From the NCBI GenBank assembly GCA_013816805.1, contig JACDDS010000017.1, forward strand, positions 1-64,000: 64,000 nt of DNA. The letters are read 5' to 3'. The stretch is from Chitinophagales bacterium (GTDB taxonomy: Bacteria > Bacteroidota > Bacteroidia > Chitinophagales > UBA10324). The notes under the pieces were generated by a model. It ran no database searches. It was not told the DNA's origin and saw only the letters and a list, made by a program, of their open reading frames with translations. Positions 47,414 through 58,271 of this stretch are shown here, in pieces. Position 1 is the stretch's first letter, and every line of letters begins with the position of its first letter. Both the position numbers and the translations under genes were made by a program.

Positions 47414-48127
47414 ATGAAAGCTATACGGGCTACAATACTGTTCCTTGCAGTTTTTAGTATCGCCATGGGCTACTTTGAATCTGTGGTAGTAATATACTTG
47501 CGCGAACTATTTTATCCTAATGGATTTCAATTCCCATTAGCGGTTATTCCTCAAAAGATAGCAGTGGTAGAATTTTGGAGAGAAGCGGCAACAATTATAA
47601 TGTTATTGATGATGGGGATTATAGCAGGGAAAAATACTGCTCAGCGGTTTTCTTTTTTTCTGTTATGCTTTGGTGTGTGGGATATATTTTATTATATATT
47701 TCTAAAGTTGTTATTGCATTGGCCAGCCTCTCTTTTTACTCAGGATATTTTATTCGTAATTCCTGTACCGTGGGTAGGACCGGTACTTGCACCTTGCCTG
47801 GTATCTCTTACAATGATAGTTCTTACCCTTTGCGTAGTGTATTACCATGAGAAAGACATCCGGGTCACGATCAGTAATAAAGAATGGTTAATTTTTATTC
47901 TTGGGGCCGCAGTGGTAGTCCTGTCTTTTACCTGGGATTATTTACAATACATTTCTTTGAATAACGGTTCCATATGGACACCGGTGAGCCAGGCAGCACT
48001 ATTTGATGAAATACCACATTTTATCCCACAGGATTTTAATTGGTGGTTATTCTCAGCAGGTGAGCTGTTTCTAATAGCGGGAATATTCCTGATGGTTTAC
48101 CGGCATAGAAAGCTTACCTATAATTAG
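47414..48127 (+). CDS. Hypothetical multi-pass membrane protein
   Basis: The 237-residue protein has about six hydrophobic segments (roughly 7-29, 57-70, 78-100, 118-142, 156-174, 210-230). No motif identifies a transporter or enzyme family. Conserved-looking features are FWREAAT after the second loop and WDYLQYISL. It lies 55 bp after the DUF922 gene, same strand, possibly co-transcribed. Confidence 0.75.
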   Translation: MKAIRATILFLAVFSIAMGYFESVVVIYLRELFYPNGFQFPLAVIPQKIAVVEFWREAATIIMLLMMGIIAGKNTAQRFSFFLLCFGVWDIFYYIFLKLLLHWPASLFTQDILFVIPVPWVGPVLAPCLVSLTMIVLTLCVVYYHEKDIRVTISNKEWLIFILGAAVVVLSFTWDYLQYISLNNGSIWTPVSQAALFDEIPHFIPQDFNWWLFSAGELFLIAGIFLMVYRHRKLTYN

Positions 48128-48140
48128 TAAATGCTGTCAG

Positions 48141-48608
48141 TTAAATATAGCATTTCAGCACTTTTTTAATTTTATTGGCGACGGTGTTTATCTGATGTTC
48201 ATCATCATATTTTTTTCTTGGCCAGAAAAATCCCTTTAAACCATCTCCTTTGCTTCGCGGTATCACATGGATGTGAAAATGAGGAACGCTTTGACTAACC
48301 TTATTATTCATAGCTACAAAAGAACCCTGGGCATTCAAAGATTCTTTCATTACTACCGAAAATAACCTGGCTATCTTAAACAGGGGTTTTATTAAATGGT
48401 CGGGTATATTTTCCAGCAACTCATAATGTATTTTAGGAACTATTAGAGTATGTCCAGCAAAGACGGGCTTTATATCCAAAAAGGCTATCGTAAATTCATC
48501 TTCGTGAAGTATATGAGCATTTTCGAGCCCGGAAGCTATTCTGCAAAACAAGCATTCAGGCGTGTCTTCATTTTTTTCAGCACTGAGACCGGTTTTCCTG
48601 CCTGCCAT
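48141..48608 (-). CDS. HIT family nucleotide-binding hydrolase
   Basis: The start is set at the ATG at 48608 (155 residues), which brings CLFCRIASG to the usual distance; the upstream extension is unlike the family. The HIT motif is PHFHIHVIPR, with the histidine nucleophile in HxHxH, and LFCRI with upstream cysteines may bind zinc. Family members hydrolyse AMP-linked substrates such as AMP-lysine or Ap4A. Convergent with the membrane-protein gene (13 bp apart). Confidence 0.9.
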   Translation of the reverse strand: MAGRKTGLSAEKNEDTPECLFCRIASGLENAHILHEDEFTIAFLDIKPVFAGHTLIVPKIHYELLENIPDHLIKPLFKIARLFSVVMKESLNAQGSFVAMNNKVSQSVPHFHIHVIPRSKGDGLKGFFWPRKKYDDEHQINTVANKIKKVLKCYI

Positions 48609-48663
48609 TATTAGATGAATTGTAAGTAAAAAAGTTTGAAGAAATTCCCTTACCAATAAGTCA

Positions 48664-48702
48664 TAAAAAAAGGCCGTCTCGGAAAAGACGACCTTTTTCT
48701 TT
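48664..48702 (-). terminator. Rho-independent terminator after the Pro/Thr-rich gene
   Basis: GGCCGTCT and AGACGACC form a stem around CGGAAA (48671-48692), flanked by A-run and T-run on the two sides. On the minus strand it follows the 48715 stop closely. Confidence 0.8.
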
Positions 48703-48714
48703 AAAAATTAATTT

Positions 48715-49401
48715 CTATTTAACATAAATTTTCGTTCCATCATCACTAACATAATATTTTTTTCCGCTGGAATCTTTATACAGCATGTGGCCTTTTGCAT
48801 CTTTTCCTGCTGACAGATCGGTCCCTGTAATTTTCTTCATTTGAGCGTCGGAAAGCTTGGAATGTGAAGTTTGGTTGGACATATTATCAGATTTGCCGGT
48901 GGTACCCGCTGGAGTCGACTTTGTATCCGGAGTGGTTTGATGAGTCGGATTTACTCCTTCGGTAGGGTGAGTCGGGTTGGTCTGTTGCGAAGGAGTAGTC
49001 TGCTCGGCAGGTGTAGTTTGGGTAGGCGTAGGATATGTATTGGTGGGTGACGTTGTAGAAGGGGTCATCGGATCGGGGTTCTGCTGATTAGGATCCTGCG
49101 CAGGTGATGTGGAATTAGGTGTTGTAGTAGGGTGCGTAGGATTTGTCTGCTGCGCAGGAGTCGTTTGCTGACTTGGACTTGTCTGCGTTGGTGTTGGATA
49201 AGTATTGGTGGGCGATGTAGGATGCGTTTGTAACTGGTTCGGATCCTGTGTAGCCGGAGTAGTGCTTGGGTTAGTTGCAGGTGTAGTGGAATTCGGCAAA
49301 TCTGTTTGCGCAAAAGATGGCAATGTAAAAAGCATTCCTGCAGCTATTGCGATGGAAATCCCTTTTTTATAAAGGTTTCCTTTTTTTATTTGATTTTTCA
49401 T
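48715..49401 (-). CDS. Secreted Pro/Thr/Gln-rich low-complexity protein
   Basis: The 228-residue product has a signal peptide (IAAGMLFTLPSFAQ), then about 140 residues of P/T/Q/N-rich sequence with a ~65-residue internal duplication (SPTNTYPTPTQT ... QQTNPTHPT occurs twice). The C-terminal ~50 residues form a compact module (LSDAQMKKITGTDLSAG ... YKDSSGKKYYVSDDGTKIYV). No family recognised. It is probably an envelope linker protein with a small folded C-terminal domain. Compare the P/T-rich gene at 61702, which has a similar N-terminal half. Confidence 0.8.
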   Translation of the reverse strand: MKNQIKKGNLYKKGISIAIAAGMLFTLPSFAQTDLPNSTTPATNPSTTPATQDPNQLQTHPTSPTNTYPTPTQTSPSQQTTPAQQTNPTHPTTTPNSTSPAQDPNQQNPDPMTPSTTSPTNTYPTPTQTTPAEQTTPSQQTNPTHPTEGVNPTHQTTPDTKSTPAGTTGKSDNMSNQTSHSKLSDAQMKKITGTDLSAGKDAKGHMLYKDSSGKKYYVSDDGTKIYVK

Positions 49402-49663
49402 TGTTATTAAGGTTTGATTGTGTTAAAATTTATAAGGTTAGATAATCGTTTATTCAAACACCGTGCCTGTAAATAAGAAGTACCGTGATAAATAAATGAC
49501 ATTATGAATGCTAGCATAAATCAGCATTTATAAGATTAAACTAATACCACTTTATTATGTCATATATTTTATTGTAAAGGTGAATAGATCACCATAAAAT
49601 TTTTATAACATTATAGATTCAATCTAATTTAGATATCATTTAATAGTCAGCCCTTTAAGATAT

Positions 49664-51670
49664 ATGAAGCTTATCACTGCTTATAGCGGGAAAAGAATAT
49701 GGTTTTCCGTTTTTACTTTAAGTATCCTGTTATCTATAATATTTTCAGGCCATTCTGCAGCACAATATCGTATAGTGGACTGGGGTGCGTACTTTGCTGA
49801 TAGCACAACTGACTTCAGCTTTGCAGAGGAAGAGTATATTGAAGATATAAAGCTCGATCAGCAGGATCCGCAGAATGTTTATGTAGTGGGAATGACGAAA
49901 TCTACATTTGGTTACAGCATGCCATGTGACAGCGATACTTTATTTTATGGCGGTCCCGGAGATGTCTTTCTTGCAAAATATGACCGTTGCGGTGCACTTC
50001 AATGGTCAAGATATTTGGGCAATGAAAACAAGACGGATTATGGATATAATATGGCTTTGGATTATGATGTTTTTGGTAACACGACCATATATATAGGAGG
50101 TGAAATGAAGACCAATGGCAGAGGCCCTAAGGCTGTTATTTGTGATGGTGGAAATGTTCCCTTCCAGATTAAGCCGGCTGCAACGTGGGATGCTTTTGTT
50201 GCTAAATATGATGAAACCGGAGATCTTCAGAGGTGGACCTACCTTGGAGGTACTGAGCCGGACTCTGTTTCAAGCGTTGATCAAATTCTTGGGCTGGCCG
50301 TTTATAACCATCATGTGTTCGCAGTGGGTTACACAGAGTCCAAAGATCTGGATGAAGGTGCACGCATAAAAGGTGTTTCAAGGTATGGTCAGAGCGGAGA
50401 CGGTTTTATTGCAGAATTTACGGCTAACCTTGATACGCTATCCTATTTTTCATATGTGGGGGGGCGCGGACAGGACCGGTGTCATGCAATTAAAATTTAT
50501 CAGCCTGATACGGGATCAGTACAATTATTTATTGATGGTACCACCGAGAGCGTGGATGGAATTTTCGCGGGGACTGGATTTGATAGTGTGTTAACCGCAG
50601 CGCCTGATGCATTTGTAGGAAAATGGGAAGATACTTCTGGTACTGGAAAATTCGAAAGAATTTGGTGTACTTACATAGGCGGAGACGGAAATGACCGGGG
50701 AAGGGATATTGATCTTGACAATAAAGGTAATGTAATAATGAGTGGGCAAACTCAAAGCGATTCTTTAACGTGGGCTCATGGATATGATTCTACTTATAAC
50801 GGTGATATTGATGGCTTCGTAATTAAGATTCCCAATGACGGAGGTATGCCAATCTGGGGCACATACTTTGGCGGCTATAATGACGATCAGCAGATGGGCG
50901 TACTTTGGAACCGTAGTGCAAAAGGAGACAGGGTTTTTATAACAGGAATAACGAATAGTTCGCAAAATCCCCGTTGCCTTCCTACACCAAACCGTCTGCA
51001 TTTTCCCGTTTTTCCTATACTGGGCGATTTGCAAAACTATATTAGCGGATATGCGGATACAGCATATTGTCCTAACATAACCGAAACGGATGCATATATT
51101 GCCGAGCTCACCGATGCGGCATTGGGTCAATCTCTTATTTTTTCGTCTTATTTAGGTGGATCAAAGCCGGAAATAAACGGAAACCAGCAGTTTAGCTACA
51201 GCCCAACATTAGCAATGGCCACCACCGGCGAATTGTATATTGCATTGAATACTTACAGTGACGACATCCGGCAGGCTGTAGGCACTCAGTTTCAAACACG
51301 AATTGATATTTTTCATGGACAAACTGATGCATTTATTGCACGGCTTTTAAATGACAGTGACCGGATGGAGTATAACTGCAAATATCCTCCTGATCCGGAT
51401 GCTGTCATTACCTATGCGGAAGGAAATTTCTTAAATGTATATCCCAATCCGGCCCAAAAGTTTAATGCCTCTTTTTCACTTCCAGGAAGCGCCACTATCA
51501 GTTATACAGTTTTTGACCCTGTGGGAAGAAAAATTTTAGCTGACACACATTTTTTTGATAGTGGAAAAAATGTTTTACCGATTGATTTAACCCGCCATCC
51601 TTCGGGATTATACATTTTAGAGATAGGGTATAATAAGGAATTATACCGGATTAAGCTCTTAAAGGAATAG
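49664..51670 (+). CDS. SBBP-like beta-propeller protein with T9SS type A sorting domain
   Basis: The 668-residue exported protein has a signal peptide (SIIFSGHSAAQ). Repeated blades of the type DVFLAKYDRCGALQWSRYLG, IGGDGNDRGRDI and GFVIKIPNDGGMPIWGTYFG mark SBBP/propeller repeats through residues ~40-590. A T9SS type A domain follows (about 600-668: LNVYPNPAQKFNASF ... PSGLYILEIG). It is similar in plan to the 22360 protein but lacks the DUF7948 and PPC parts. Surface or secreted; ligand unknown. Possible hairpin GGTGA/TCACC at 49579-49594 in the leader. Confidence 0.9.
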   Translation: MKLITAYSGKRIWFSVFTLSILLSIIFSGHSAAQYRIVDWGAYFADSTTDFSFAEEEYIEDIKLDQQDPQNVYVVGMTKSTFGYSMPCDSDTLFYGGPGDVFLAKYDRCGALQWSRYLGNENKTDYGYNMALDYDVFGNTTIYIGGEMKTNGRGPKAVICDGGNVPFQIKPAATWDAFVAKYDETGDLQRWTYLGGTEPDSVSSVDQILGLAVYNHHVFAVGYTESKDLDEGARIKGVSRYGQSGDGFIAEFTANLDTLSYFSYVGGRGQDRCHAIKIYQPDTGSVQLFIDGTTESVDGIFAGTGFDSVLTAAPDAFVGKWEDTSGTGKFERIWCTYIGGDGNDRGRDIDLDNKGNVIMSGQTQSDSLTWAHGYDSTYNGDIDGFVIKIPNDGGMPIWGTYFGGYNDDQQMGVLWNRSAKGDRVFITGITNSSQNPRCLPTPNRLHFPVFPILGDLQNYISGYADTAYCPNITETDAYIAELTDAALGQSLIFSSYLGGSKPEINGNQQFSYSPTLAMATTGELYIALNTYSDDIRQAVGTQFQTRIDIFHGQTDAFIARLLNDSDRMEYNCKYPPDPDAVITYAEGNFLNVYPNPAQKFNASFSLPGSATISYTVFDPVGRKILADTHFFDSGKNVLPIDLTRHPSGLYILEIGYNKELYRIKLLKE

Positions 51671-51893
51671 CATCTTTCGCACTATCAATGGATGGTATCA
51701 TTATTAAGATTGTGATTCCTTTTTATTAATAAAGCCCGACCTCATCTACAGACTTTCAATTTGGTACAAATAATTCTTTATTGTTAATGGTGTGATTATT
51801 TCCTTAAGGGATAGCAGTTTTAATTTCCCTCGCAAAGTCTGCCTGATTCATAATCATTCCTGTTTAATATTATAAAGATTAACGTTCGTGATT

Positions 51894-51901
51894 TAGCTTT
51901 G
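51894..51901 (+). promoter_or_regulatory. Bacteroidetes -7 promoter element of the sdh operon
   Basis: TAGCTTTG fits TAnnTTTG, 33 bases before the sdhC ATG at 51935. Confidence 0.55.
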
Positions 51902-51934
51902 CAGCGTCTTTAACTAAATCCGGATGCAGTTTTT

Positions 51935-52624
51935 ATGGGCTGGATGATTCAAATGCTTAATTCTTCTCTCGGCAGGAAATATGTAATGGCGCTTACCGGT
52001 TTGTTTCTCTGCAGCTTCCTCGTTATTCATTGGTTTGGAAATATGCTGCTATATGTTCCCGACAATGGAAAAACCTTTAACACATTTACCTTTTCCATGG
52101 AACATAATATTTTGATTCGGGCAATGGAGTATATCCTTTTTGCGGGTTTCATTATTCACATTATTCAATCTTATACTTTAACACGTCAGAACCAGAAAGC
52201 AAGACCGATCCCTTATATAGTAGTTAGGAATACCAATGCTACGCCCTGGTATTCCAGGTATATGGGAATCTTAGGCGCATTAATTTTTTTCTTTCTGGTA
52301 GTTCATCTGAGAAATTTCTTTTGGGATCTTCGGTTTACAGATAAAATAACCGATGATGCTCAAAGTGAAATAATTAATCTCTATCCTGAAGTAATATCTG
52401 TGTTTTCTATTTGGTACTATGACGTTATATATGCCGTAGGGGTTATCGCATTGGGCTACCATTTATGGCATGGATTCCAGAGCGCCTTTCGCTCTTTGGG
52501 TATCATGCATAAAAAATACACTCCAGCAATAGTTTGGATAGGTAAAATATATACTGTAATCATTACCGGAGGCTTTTTATCTATGCCTGTATATTTTTAT
52601 CTGTCTCAATATTTAAATAAATAA
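51935..52624 (+). CDS. sdhC: Succinate dehydrogenase cytochrome b subunit (single large type)
   Basis: The 229-residue protein has five membrane segments and histidines suitable for two hemes (VIHWFGN, FIIHIIQSY, VVHLRNFF, YHLWHGFQSAF), as in the diheme SdhC of Bacteroidetes (type B complex II). It anchors SdhAB to the membrane and passes electrons to menaquinone, which agrees with mqnD in this window. First gene of sdhC-A-B; sdhA follows after 7 bp. Confidence 0.95.
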   Translation: MGWMIQMLNSSLGRKYVMALTGLFLCSFLVIHWFGNMLLYVPDNGKTFNTFTFSMEHNILIRAMEYILFAGFIIHIIQSYTLTRQNQKARPIPYIVVRNTNATPWYSRYMGILGALIFFFLVVHLRNFFWDLRFTDKITDDAQSEIINLYPEVISVFSIWYYDVIYAVGVIALGYHLWHGFQSAFRSLGIMHKKYTPAIVWIGKIYTVIITGGFLSMPVYFYLSQYLNK

Positions 52625-52631
52625 CTGTTGA

Positions 52632-54545
52632 ATGGCATTACAATCCAAAGTCCCACCTGGCGCACTTGATCAAAAATGGACACAATATCGCTCTACCATA
52701 AAATTGGTAAGCCCTGCAAATAAAAGGAAGCTGGAAGTTATTGTAATCGGGACGGGTTTAGCGGGTGCATCTGCAGCAGCATCTCTCGCCGAATTAGGCT
52801 ATAAGGTCAAAGCGTTTTGTTTTCAGGATAGCCCCAGGAGAGCGCACTCCATTGCGGCCCAGGGTGGAATTAATGCTGCAAAGAATTACCGTAATGATGG
52901 CGATAGTATATACCGTTTATTTTATGATACTATAAAAGGTGGTGATTACCGCTCTCGCGAAGAAAATGTGTACCGTCTGGCTGAAGTAAGTGTCAACATT
53001 ATTGATCAATGTGTTGCGCAAGGTGTGCCTTTTGCGCGTGAGTATGGCGGGTTGCTGGATAATCGATCCTTTGGTGGCGTGCAGGTATCGCGTACATTTT
53101 ATGCCCGCGGTCAGACAGGTCAGCAATTATTAATTGGAGCATATCAGGCGCTGGAAAGGCAGATAGGTTTAGGAAATATTAAAATGTATTCCAGGCACGA
53201 AATGCTGGACGTAGTAATATCCGATGGAAATGCGAACGGCATTATTGCGCGTGATTTAATTACGGGTGAGATCCAGCGGCATGGTGCACATGCTGTAGTT
53301 CTTGCCACAGGAGGTTATGGAAACGTATTTTTTCTTTCTACCAATGCCATGGGATGTAATGTTACCGCAATCTGGAAAGCATATAAAAAAGGCGCGTTTT
53401 TTGGGAATCCATGCTTTACACAAATTCATCCTACCTGCCTTCCCGTGCACGGCGAATATCAGTCAAAGCTTACTTTGATGAGCGAATCGCTGCGCAATGA
53501 TGGCCGGGTTTGGGTTTCCAAAACAAAAGGCGACAAAAGAAAGGCAAGTGAAATTCCGGAAGGTGAGCGGGATTATTACCTGGAAAGAAAATATCCTTCA
53601 TTCGGAAACCTGGTGCCGCGCGACATTGCCTCCCGCGCGGCTAAAGAAGTGTGTGATGAAGGCAGAGGCGCAGGACCTACCGGGCTGGCAGTATACCTGG
53701 ATTTTGAGGATGCTATAAAACGACTGGGTCAAAATGTAGTAAGTGCTCGTTATGGGAACCTTTTTGAAATGTATGAAAAGATTACCGGAGACGATCCTTA
53801 TAAGACTCCAATGATGATTTATCCTGCAGTTCATTATACCATGGGAGGGTTATGGGTTGATTATAATCTGATGACTACGGTTCCGGGGCTTTATGCTATT
53901 GGCGAATGCAACTTTTCCGACCACGGTGCAAACCGCCTCGGGGCATCGGCACTAATGCAGGGACTTGCAGACGGATACTTTGTGCTTCCTTACACTATTG
54001 GAGAATATCTTTCAGGAGAAATACTTTCAGGAAATGTAAACACCAATAGCATGGAGTTTATAGAAGCCGAAGAAAATGTAAGATCGCGCATTAAAAAATT
54101 ATTAAACAATAAAGGGGGAAAAACGGTTGACTATTTTCATAGGATGCTTGGTAAGGTAATGTGGGATGATTGTGGCATGGCCCGGAGCAGGGAAAGTTTA
54201 TTGAGAGCCGAAGGAGAAGTAAAAAAAATTGAGCAGGAGTTTTGGGAAAATGTCAAAGTTCCGGGAAAGGAAAATGAATTTAACCAGGAATTGGAGAAGG
54301 CTGGGCGTGTGGCTGATTTTATTGAGCTCGGTGCGTTAATGATTCAGGATGCCTTGCATCGGGAAGAGAGCTGCGGCGGACATTTTAGGCTGGAATATCA
54401 AACACCGGAGGGGGAGGCTTTGCGTAATGATGATCAGTTTATGTATGTAGCGGCGTGGGAATATGCAGGAAACGGAAATGCTCAGATGCATAAGGAAGAA
54501 TTAAATTATGAAACGGTGCATCCGACACAGAGAAGTTATAAATAG
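52632..54545 (+). CDS. sdhA: Succinate dehydrogenase flavoprotein subunit
   Basis: The 637-residue protein has the FAD dinucleotide fold ([19 protein letters not shown]), the flavinylation segment around [13 protein letters not shown], the active-site region ([17 protein letters not shown]) and the C-terminal substrate-capping parts ([28 protein letters not shown]). It oxidises succinate to fumarate. Length and sequence fit the Bacteroidetes SdhA/FrdA group, which can also run as fumarate reductase. Second gene of the operon, 63 bp before sdhB. Confidence 0.97.
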   Translation: MALQSKVPPGALDQKWTQYRSTIKLVSPANKRKLEVIVIGTGLAGASAAASLAELGYKVKAFCFQDSPRRAHSIAAQGGINAAKNYRNDGDSIYRLFYDTIKGGDYRSREENVYRLAEVSVNIIDQCVAQGVPFAREYGGLLDNRSFGGVQVSRTFYARGQTGQQLLIGAYQALERQIGLGNIKMYSRHEMLDVVISDGNANGIIARDLITGEIQRHGAHAVVLATGGYGNVFFLSTNAMGCNVTAIWKAYKKGAFFGNPCFTQIHPTCLPVHGEYQSKLTLMSESLRNDGRVWVSKTKGDKRKASEIPEGERDYYLERKYPSFGNLVPRDIASRAAKEVCDEGRGAGPTGLAVYLDFEDAIKRLGQNVVSARYGNLFEMYEKITGDDPYKTPMMIYPAVHYTMGGLWVDYNLMTTVPGLYAIGECNFSDHGANRLGASALMQGLADGYFVLPYTIGEYLSGEILSGNVNTNSMEFIEAEENVRSRIKKLLNNKGGKTVDYFHRMLGKVMWDDCGMARSRESLLRAEGEVKKIEQEFWENVKVPGKENEFNQELEKAGRVADFIELGALMIQDALHREESCGGHFRLEYQTPEGEALRNDDQFMYVAAWEYAGNGNAQMHKEELNYETVHPTQRSYK

Positions 54546-54608
54546 CGTATTATTCAATTCTGATTTTAAGGCTAATATCTTGCAATTGTAGAAAGTTTAA
54601 CCTGAGCT

Positions 54609-55361
54609 ATGAAGTTGACATTAAAAGTTTGGCGTCAGAAAAATTCCCAGGATAAAGGTGGCTTTGAGAACTATTTTTTAGACAATGTTGATGCAGATGC
54701 GTCCTTTCTGGAAATGTTTGATGTGCTGAATGACAAGCTGATCAATGAAGGGAAGGATCCTGTAGCCTTTGACCACGATTGCCGGGAAGGAATATGCGGA
54801 ACATGCAGTATGTATATAAATGGTCGCGCCCATGGACCGCGCCAGGCTACCACTACCTGTCAGCTCCATATGCGTTTTTTTAATGATGGTGATACCATTG
54901 TTGTAGAACCCTGGAGGGCTAAATCATTTCCTGTAATAAAGGATCTAGTGGTAGACCGTTCTGCATTTGATCGGATTATAGCTGCCGGCGGCTATGTTTC
55001 AGTAAATACGGGCCAGGCACCCGAAGCAAATTCGATTCCGGTCGAAAAAGATAAGTCAGACATTGCATTTGAATCTGCTGCATGCATTGCCTGCGGTGCT
55101 TGTGTAGCTGCCTGTAAAAATTCTTCTGCGATGCTGTTTGTGGCTGCAAAAGTCTCTCATCTTGCTTTACTTCCACAAGGCGATGTTGAACATTCTGGCC
55201 GTGTTCTCGATATGGTTGTACAAATGGAAAGGGAAGGATTTGGAGGCTGCACCAATACAAATGCATGCGAGGCTGAATGTCCCAAGGAAATTTCCGTTAC
55301 CAATATTGCCCGCCTGAATAGAGAATATATGAAAGCCAGTCTTTCTTACAGTAAACCATAG
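54609..55361 (+). CDS. sdhB: Succinate dehydrogenase iron-sulfur subunit
   Basis: The 250-residue protein has an N-terminal [2Fe-2S] ferredoxin-like domain ([15 protein letters not shown] and a later Cys in TTTCQLH) and a C-terminal part with [13 protein letters not shown] and [14 protein letters not shown] for the [4Fe-4S] and [3Fe-4S] clusters. It carries electrons from SdhA to SdhC. Third gene of sdhCAB. Confidence 0.97.
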   Translation: MKLTLKVWRQKNSQDKGGFENYFLDNVDADASFLEMFDVLNDKLINEGKDPVAFDHDCREGICGTCSMYINGRAHGPRQATTTCQLHMRFFNDGDTIVVEPWRAKSFPVIKDLVVDRSAFDRIIAAGGYVSVNTGQAPEANSIPVEKDKSDIAFESAACIACGACVAACKNSSAMLFVAAKVSHLALLPQGDVEHSGRVLDMVVQMEREGFGGCTNTNACEAECPKEISVTNIARLNREYMKASLSYSKP

Positions 55362-55482
55362 ATGCTTTAATTCACTTCTCTATCGCAGATTTAAATCACA
55401 GGCCCCGGTTCAAATTTTTAGAAGAGGTAATACAATTTTAAGCGTTTAAAAAGGTTGTAAATTGCATACTTCTGAATACGCA

Positions 55483-58209
55483 ATGCATAGCTATAAATGT
55501 ATATCCGGAAAACAAATAGTTATACGGGTTTTATTCTCGATTATATCATTAATTTTTACTCATTCCGCATTTGCAACTCATAACCGGGCAGGGGAAATTG
55601 TTTACAAGCATTTAAATGGTTTCACTTACCAGGTCACCATAATTACTTACACCAAGACTGGGGGTGAGTCTGATGCTGCAGACAGACCCAAACTTCAAAT
55701 AAGCTGGGGAGATGGAACTACAGATTCCTTATTCCGGTCAAATGGAAATGGGAACGGAGTAGAAATTGAAAACCATATAAAATATAATGAATATACAGGT
55801 GTGCACCGATATCCTGGCTTTGGGACTTTTGTAATTTCTATGTCGGATCCTAACCGGATCTCCACCATCAGGAATATTCCTAATTCTGTAAATCAGCCAT
55901 TTTTTATTGCAGATACCTTAAAGATTTTAGATCCCCAGTTTTATGGGTACGATAATTCACCGATCTTATTAAATCCTCCGGTAGATTACGGTTATGCCGG
56001 GCAGGTTTATATTCATAACCCAAATGCATATGATCCTGATGGTGACTCTCTGTCTTTTGAGTTTATAGTTCCGGGTACCGCCCCCGGACATGATGTGGAT
56101 GGTTACGTGCCACCTAACCAGGTTCCGGGCACTCCGTGCTGCCAAAGTTTTACCATAAACTCACGCACAGGGGAAGTGGTGTGGGATCATCCTGTGTTTG
56201 GTGCATCACCTGCTGATGCAGGGATTGTGTACAATTTTGCAATCCTGATTAAAGAATATAGGAATGGGTTTGAAATAGGCACTATGGTGCGCGATATGGA
56301 AGTAATTATTTTAAATGCACTTAACCGTCAACCGGTATTAGCAGAAGTACGGGATACGTGTATAGTGGCCGGCTCTACATTAGTGCTGAATGTTTCAGCA
56401 ACGGATCCCGATGCAGGCCAAACAGTTAGCATTATATCAAACGGAGGCCCTTATGATGTGCCGTCAAGCCCTGCAACTTTTACCTCCTTCTCAGGCTTTG
56501 GCAGGGCTTCAGGAATCTTTAATTGGAATACCACATGTGAACATATCAGGGCTCCTTTTTATCAGGTGGTTTTTAAAGCAGAAGATAATTATAGTGGTGG
56601 ACCTGCCATTGATTTAAAGAATTGGCTGATAACAGTAGTTGCTCCTCCCCCGCAAAATGTGCTTGTAACCCCCCAGGGTAACAATATAATAGTCAGCTGG
56701 CAAAATCCATATTCCTGTGCTGCCACTGCTCGTTTTATAGGATTTTCAGTGTGGCGAAAGGAGGGAAGCGACTCTTTTATTCCAGGCCCATGTGATGTAG
56801 GTTTGGAAGGTAAAGGATATACCAAACTTGGGGAACATCTTACCGACTATCAGTACATCGATCAAAATGTTCAGCGGGGTAAGTTATACTGTTACAGGGT
56901 GCTTGCAGAATTTGCAGATCGTACTGCGCCGCCCGCTGGTTTTTTTTTCAATAATGTGGAAAGCCTGCCTTCGGATGAAAGCTGTGCTTCTTTGCGTAAG
57001 GAAATCCCTGTAATTACAAATGTAAGCGTCACTGTAACAGATGTTGTGAATGGCAATATGTTTATTGCGTGGTCCAAACCCAATGCAGCAGATTTAGACA
57101 CCCTCCTAAATCCCGGGCCGTATAAATATGTGATTTACCGATCTGTTGGCTTTCCGGGTGCAGCAGCTATGCAAAAGATTGATTCGTTTTCAGCGCCTTC
57201 TTTTTATTTATTGAACGATTCCGTTTTTAACGATAAAAATTTAAATACTTCAGATAATCCATATTCCTATAAAATAGTTTTTTATTCAAATGGAAACCTG
57301 ATTGGGGAAACCAACACTGCATCAAGTATCTATTTAACAACATCAGGAAGCGATAACACAGTTACTCTTTCGTGGCAGTTAGACGTGCCGTGGACTAATA
57401 ACTATTATATTATTTACAGAAAAAATGCTCAGGCACAATATGATTCTATTGGCACCAGCAATTCTTTTTCTTTTTCCGATGAGAGCCTTGCAAACGGGGT
57501 CGAGCATTGTTATGTGGTTAAAAGTGTCGGCAGTTATTCAGCTCCGGGATTTGTAAATCCCATAATAAATTTATCAGAAGAAAAATGCGCCATGCCGGTA
57601 GATACAATTGGGCCTTGCGCACCAGCCCTTACGGTAAGAAACACCTGCAATGACCAGGATTTTAATATTCCTGGTTTTGTTAATCAGTTGTTGTGGACTT
57701 ATGCAGATCCTAGCTGCGCTGATGATGTGATAAAATATTTAATCTATTTCGCATCGAATTCATCATCCGCCTTTACTTTGGTAGATTCAGTTCCCGATCC
57801 TGCAACCTCCTCCTTTAACCATGTGCAGTCATCAACTATCAGTGGCTGTTATGCAGTAGCTGGGGTTGATTCGTTCAGTAACACCGGACCTTTATCGAAT
57901 GTAGTTTGTGTAACCATTTGTCCTACCTATACTTTGCCTAATGTATTTACACCGAATGGTGATGAGAAGAATGATGTGTTTCATCCATTTCTGCCAATAG
58001 CTTTTATTGACAAGGTAGATATGAAAATATTTGACCAATGGGGAACATTGGTTTATCAGACCAGTGATCCTTATATAAGCTGGACCGGAAGAGATATTAA
58101 GAGCGGGAAGGAATTACCTGAAGCAGTTTATTATTATGTCTGCAATGTATATCAAAACGGTCTTCGTGTGTTACCAACGTTGAACGGTTACATTCATCTT
58201 TTAAAATAG
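55483..58209 (+). CDS. Large exported protein with FN3-like domains and T9SS type B sorting domain
   Basis: The ATG at 55483 gives a signal peptide (VLFSIISLIFTHSAFA); a TTG at 55462 would add seven residues. The N-terminal part (THNRAGEIVYKHLNGFTYQV ... ISWGDGTTDS) is the PKD-like start common in gliding-associated proteins, followed by cadherin/Ig-like (DPDAGQTVSI) and FN3-like domains. The C-terminal ~90 residues (TLPNVFTPNGDEKNDVF ... FDQWGTLVYQT ... VYYYVCNV) form the CHU_C / T9SS type B sorting domain. Mature size about 880 residues. Surface exposure and a role in adhesion or gliding are inferred. Confidence 0.92.
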   Translation: MHSYKCISGKQIVIRVLFSIISLIFTHSAFATHNRAGEIVYKHLNGFTYQVTIITYTKTGGESDAADRPKLQISWGDGTTDSLFRSNGNGNGVEIENHIKYNEYTGVHRYPGFGTFVISMSDPNRISTIRNIPNSVNQPFFIADTLKILDPQFYGYDNSPILLNPPVDYGYAGQVYIHNPNAYDPDGDSLSFEFIVPGTAPGHDVDGYVPPNQVPGTPCCQSFTINSRTGEVVWDHPVFGASPADAGIVYNFAILIKEYRNGFEIGTMVRDMEVIILNALNRQPVLAEVRDTCIVAGSTLVLNVSATDPDAGQTVSIISNGGPYDVPSSPATFTSFSGFGRASGIFNWNTTCEHIRAPFYQVVFKAEDNYSGGPAIDLKNWLITVVAPPPQNVLVTPQGNNIIVSWQNPYSCAATARFIGFSVWRKEGSDSFIPGPCDVGLEGKGYTKLGEHLTDYQYIDQNVQRGKLYCYRVLAEFADRTAPPAGFFFNNVESLPSDESCASLRKEIPVITNVSVTVTDVVNGNMFIAWSKPNAADLDTLLNPGPYKYVIYRSVGFPGAAAMQKIDSFSAPSFYLLNDSVFNDKNLNTSDNPYSYKIVFYSNGNLIGETNTASSIYLTTSGSDNTVTLSWQLDVPWTNNYYIIYRKNAQAQYDSIGTSNSFSFSDESLANGVEHCYVVKSVGSYSAPGFVNPIINLSEEKCAMPVDTIGPCAPALTVRNTCNDQDFNIPGFVNQLLWTYADPSCADDVIKYLIYFASNSSSAFTLVDSVPDPATSSFNHVQSSTISGCYAVAGVDSFSNTGPLSNVVCVTICPTYTLPNVFTPNGDEKNDVFHPFLPIAFIDKVDMKIFDQWGTLVYQTSDPYISWTGRDIKSGKELPEAVYYYVCNVYQNGLRVLPTLNGYIHLLK

Positions 58210-58271
58210 TAAACTATTAGGAGAAATCCTTTAAGGTGTATTCAGAAAGGTAAAAAATTTAATCCTCCATC

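Noticed and set aside
49500-49595. Small hairpins (AATGCT/AGCATT and GGTGA/TCACC) upstream of the 49664 gene
   Set aside because: No match to a known riboswitch or other RNA and short stems; noted only.
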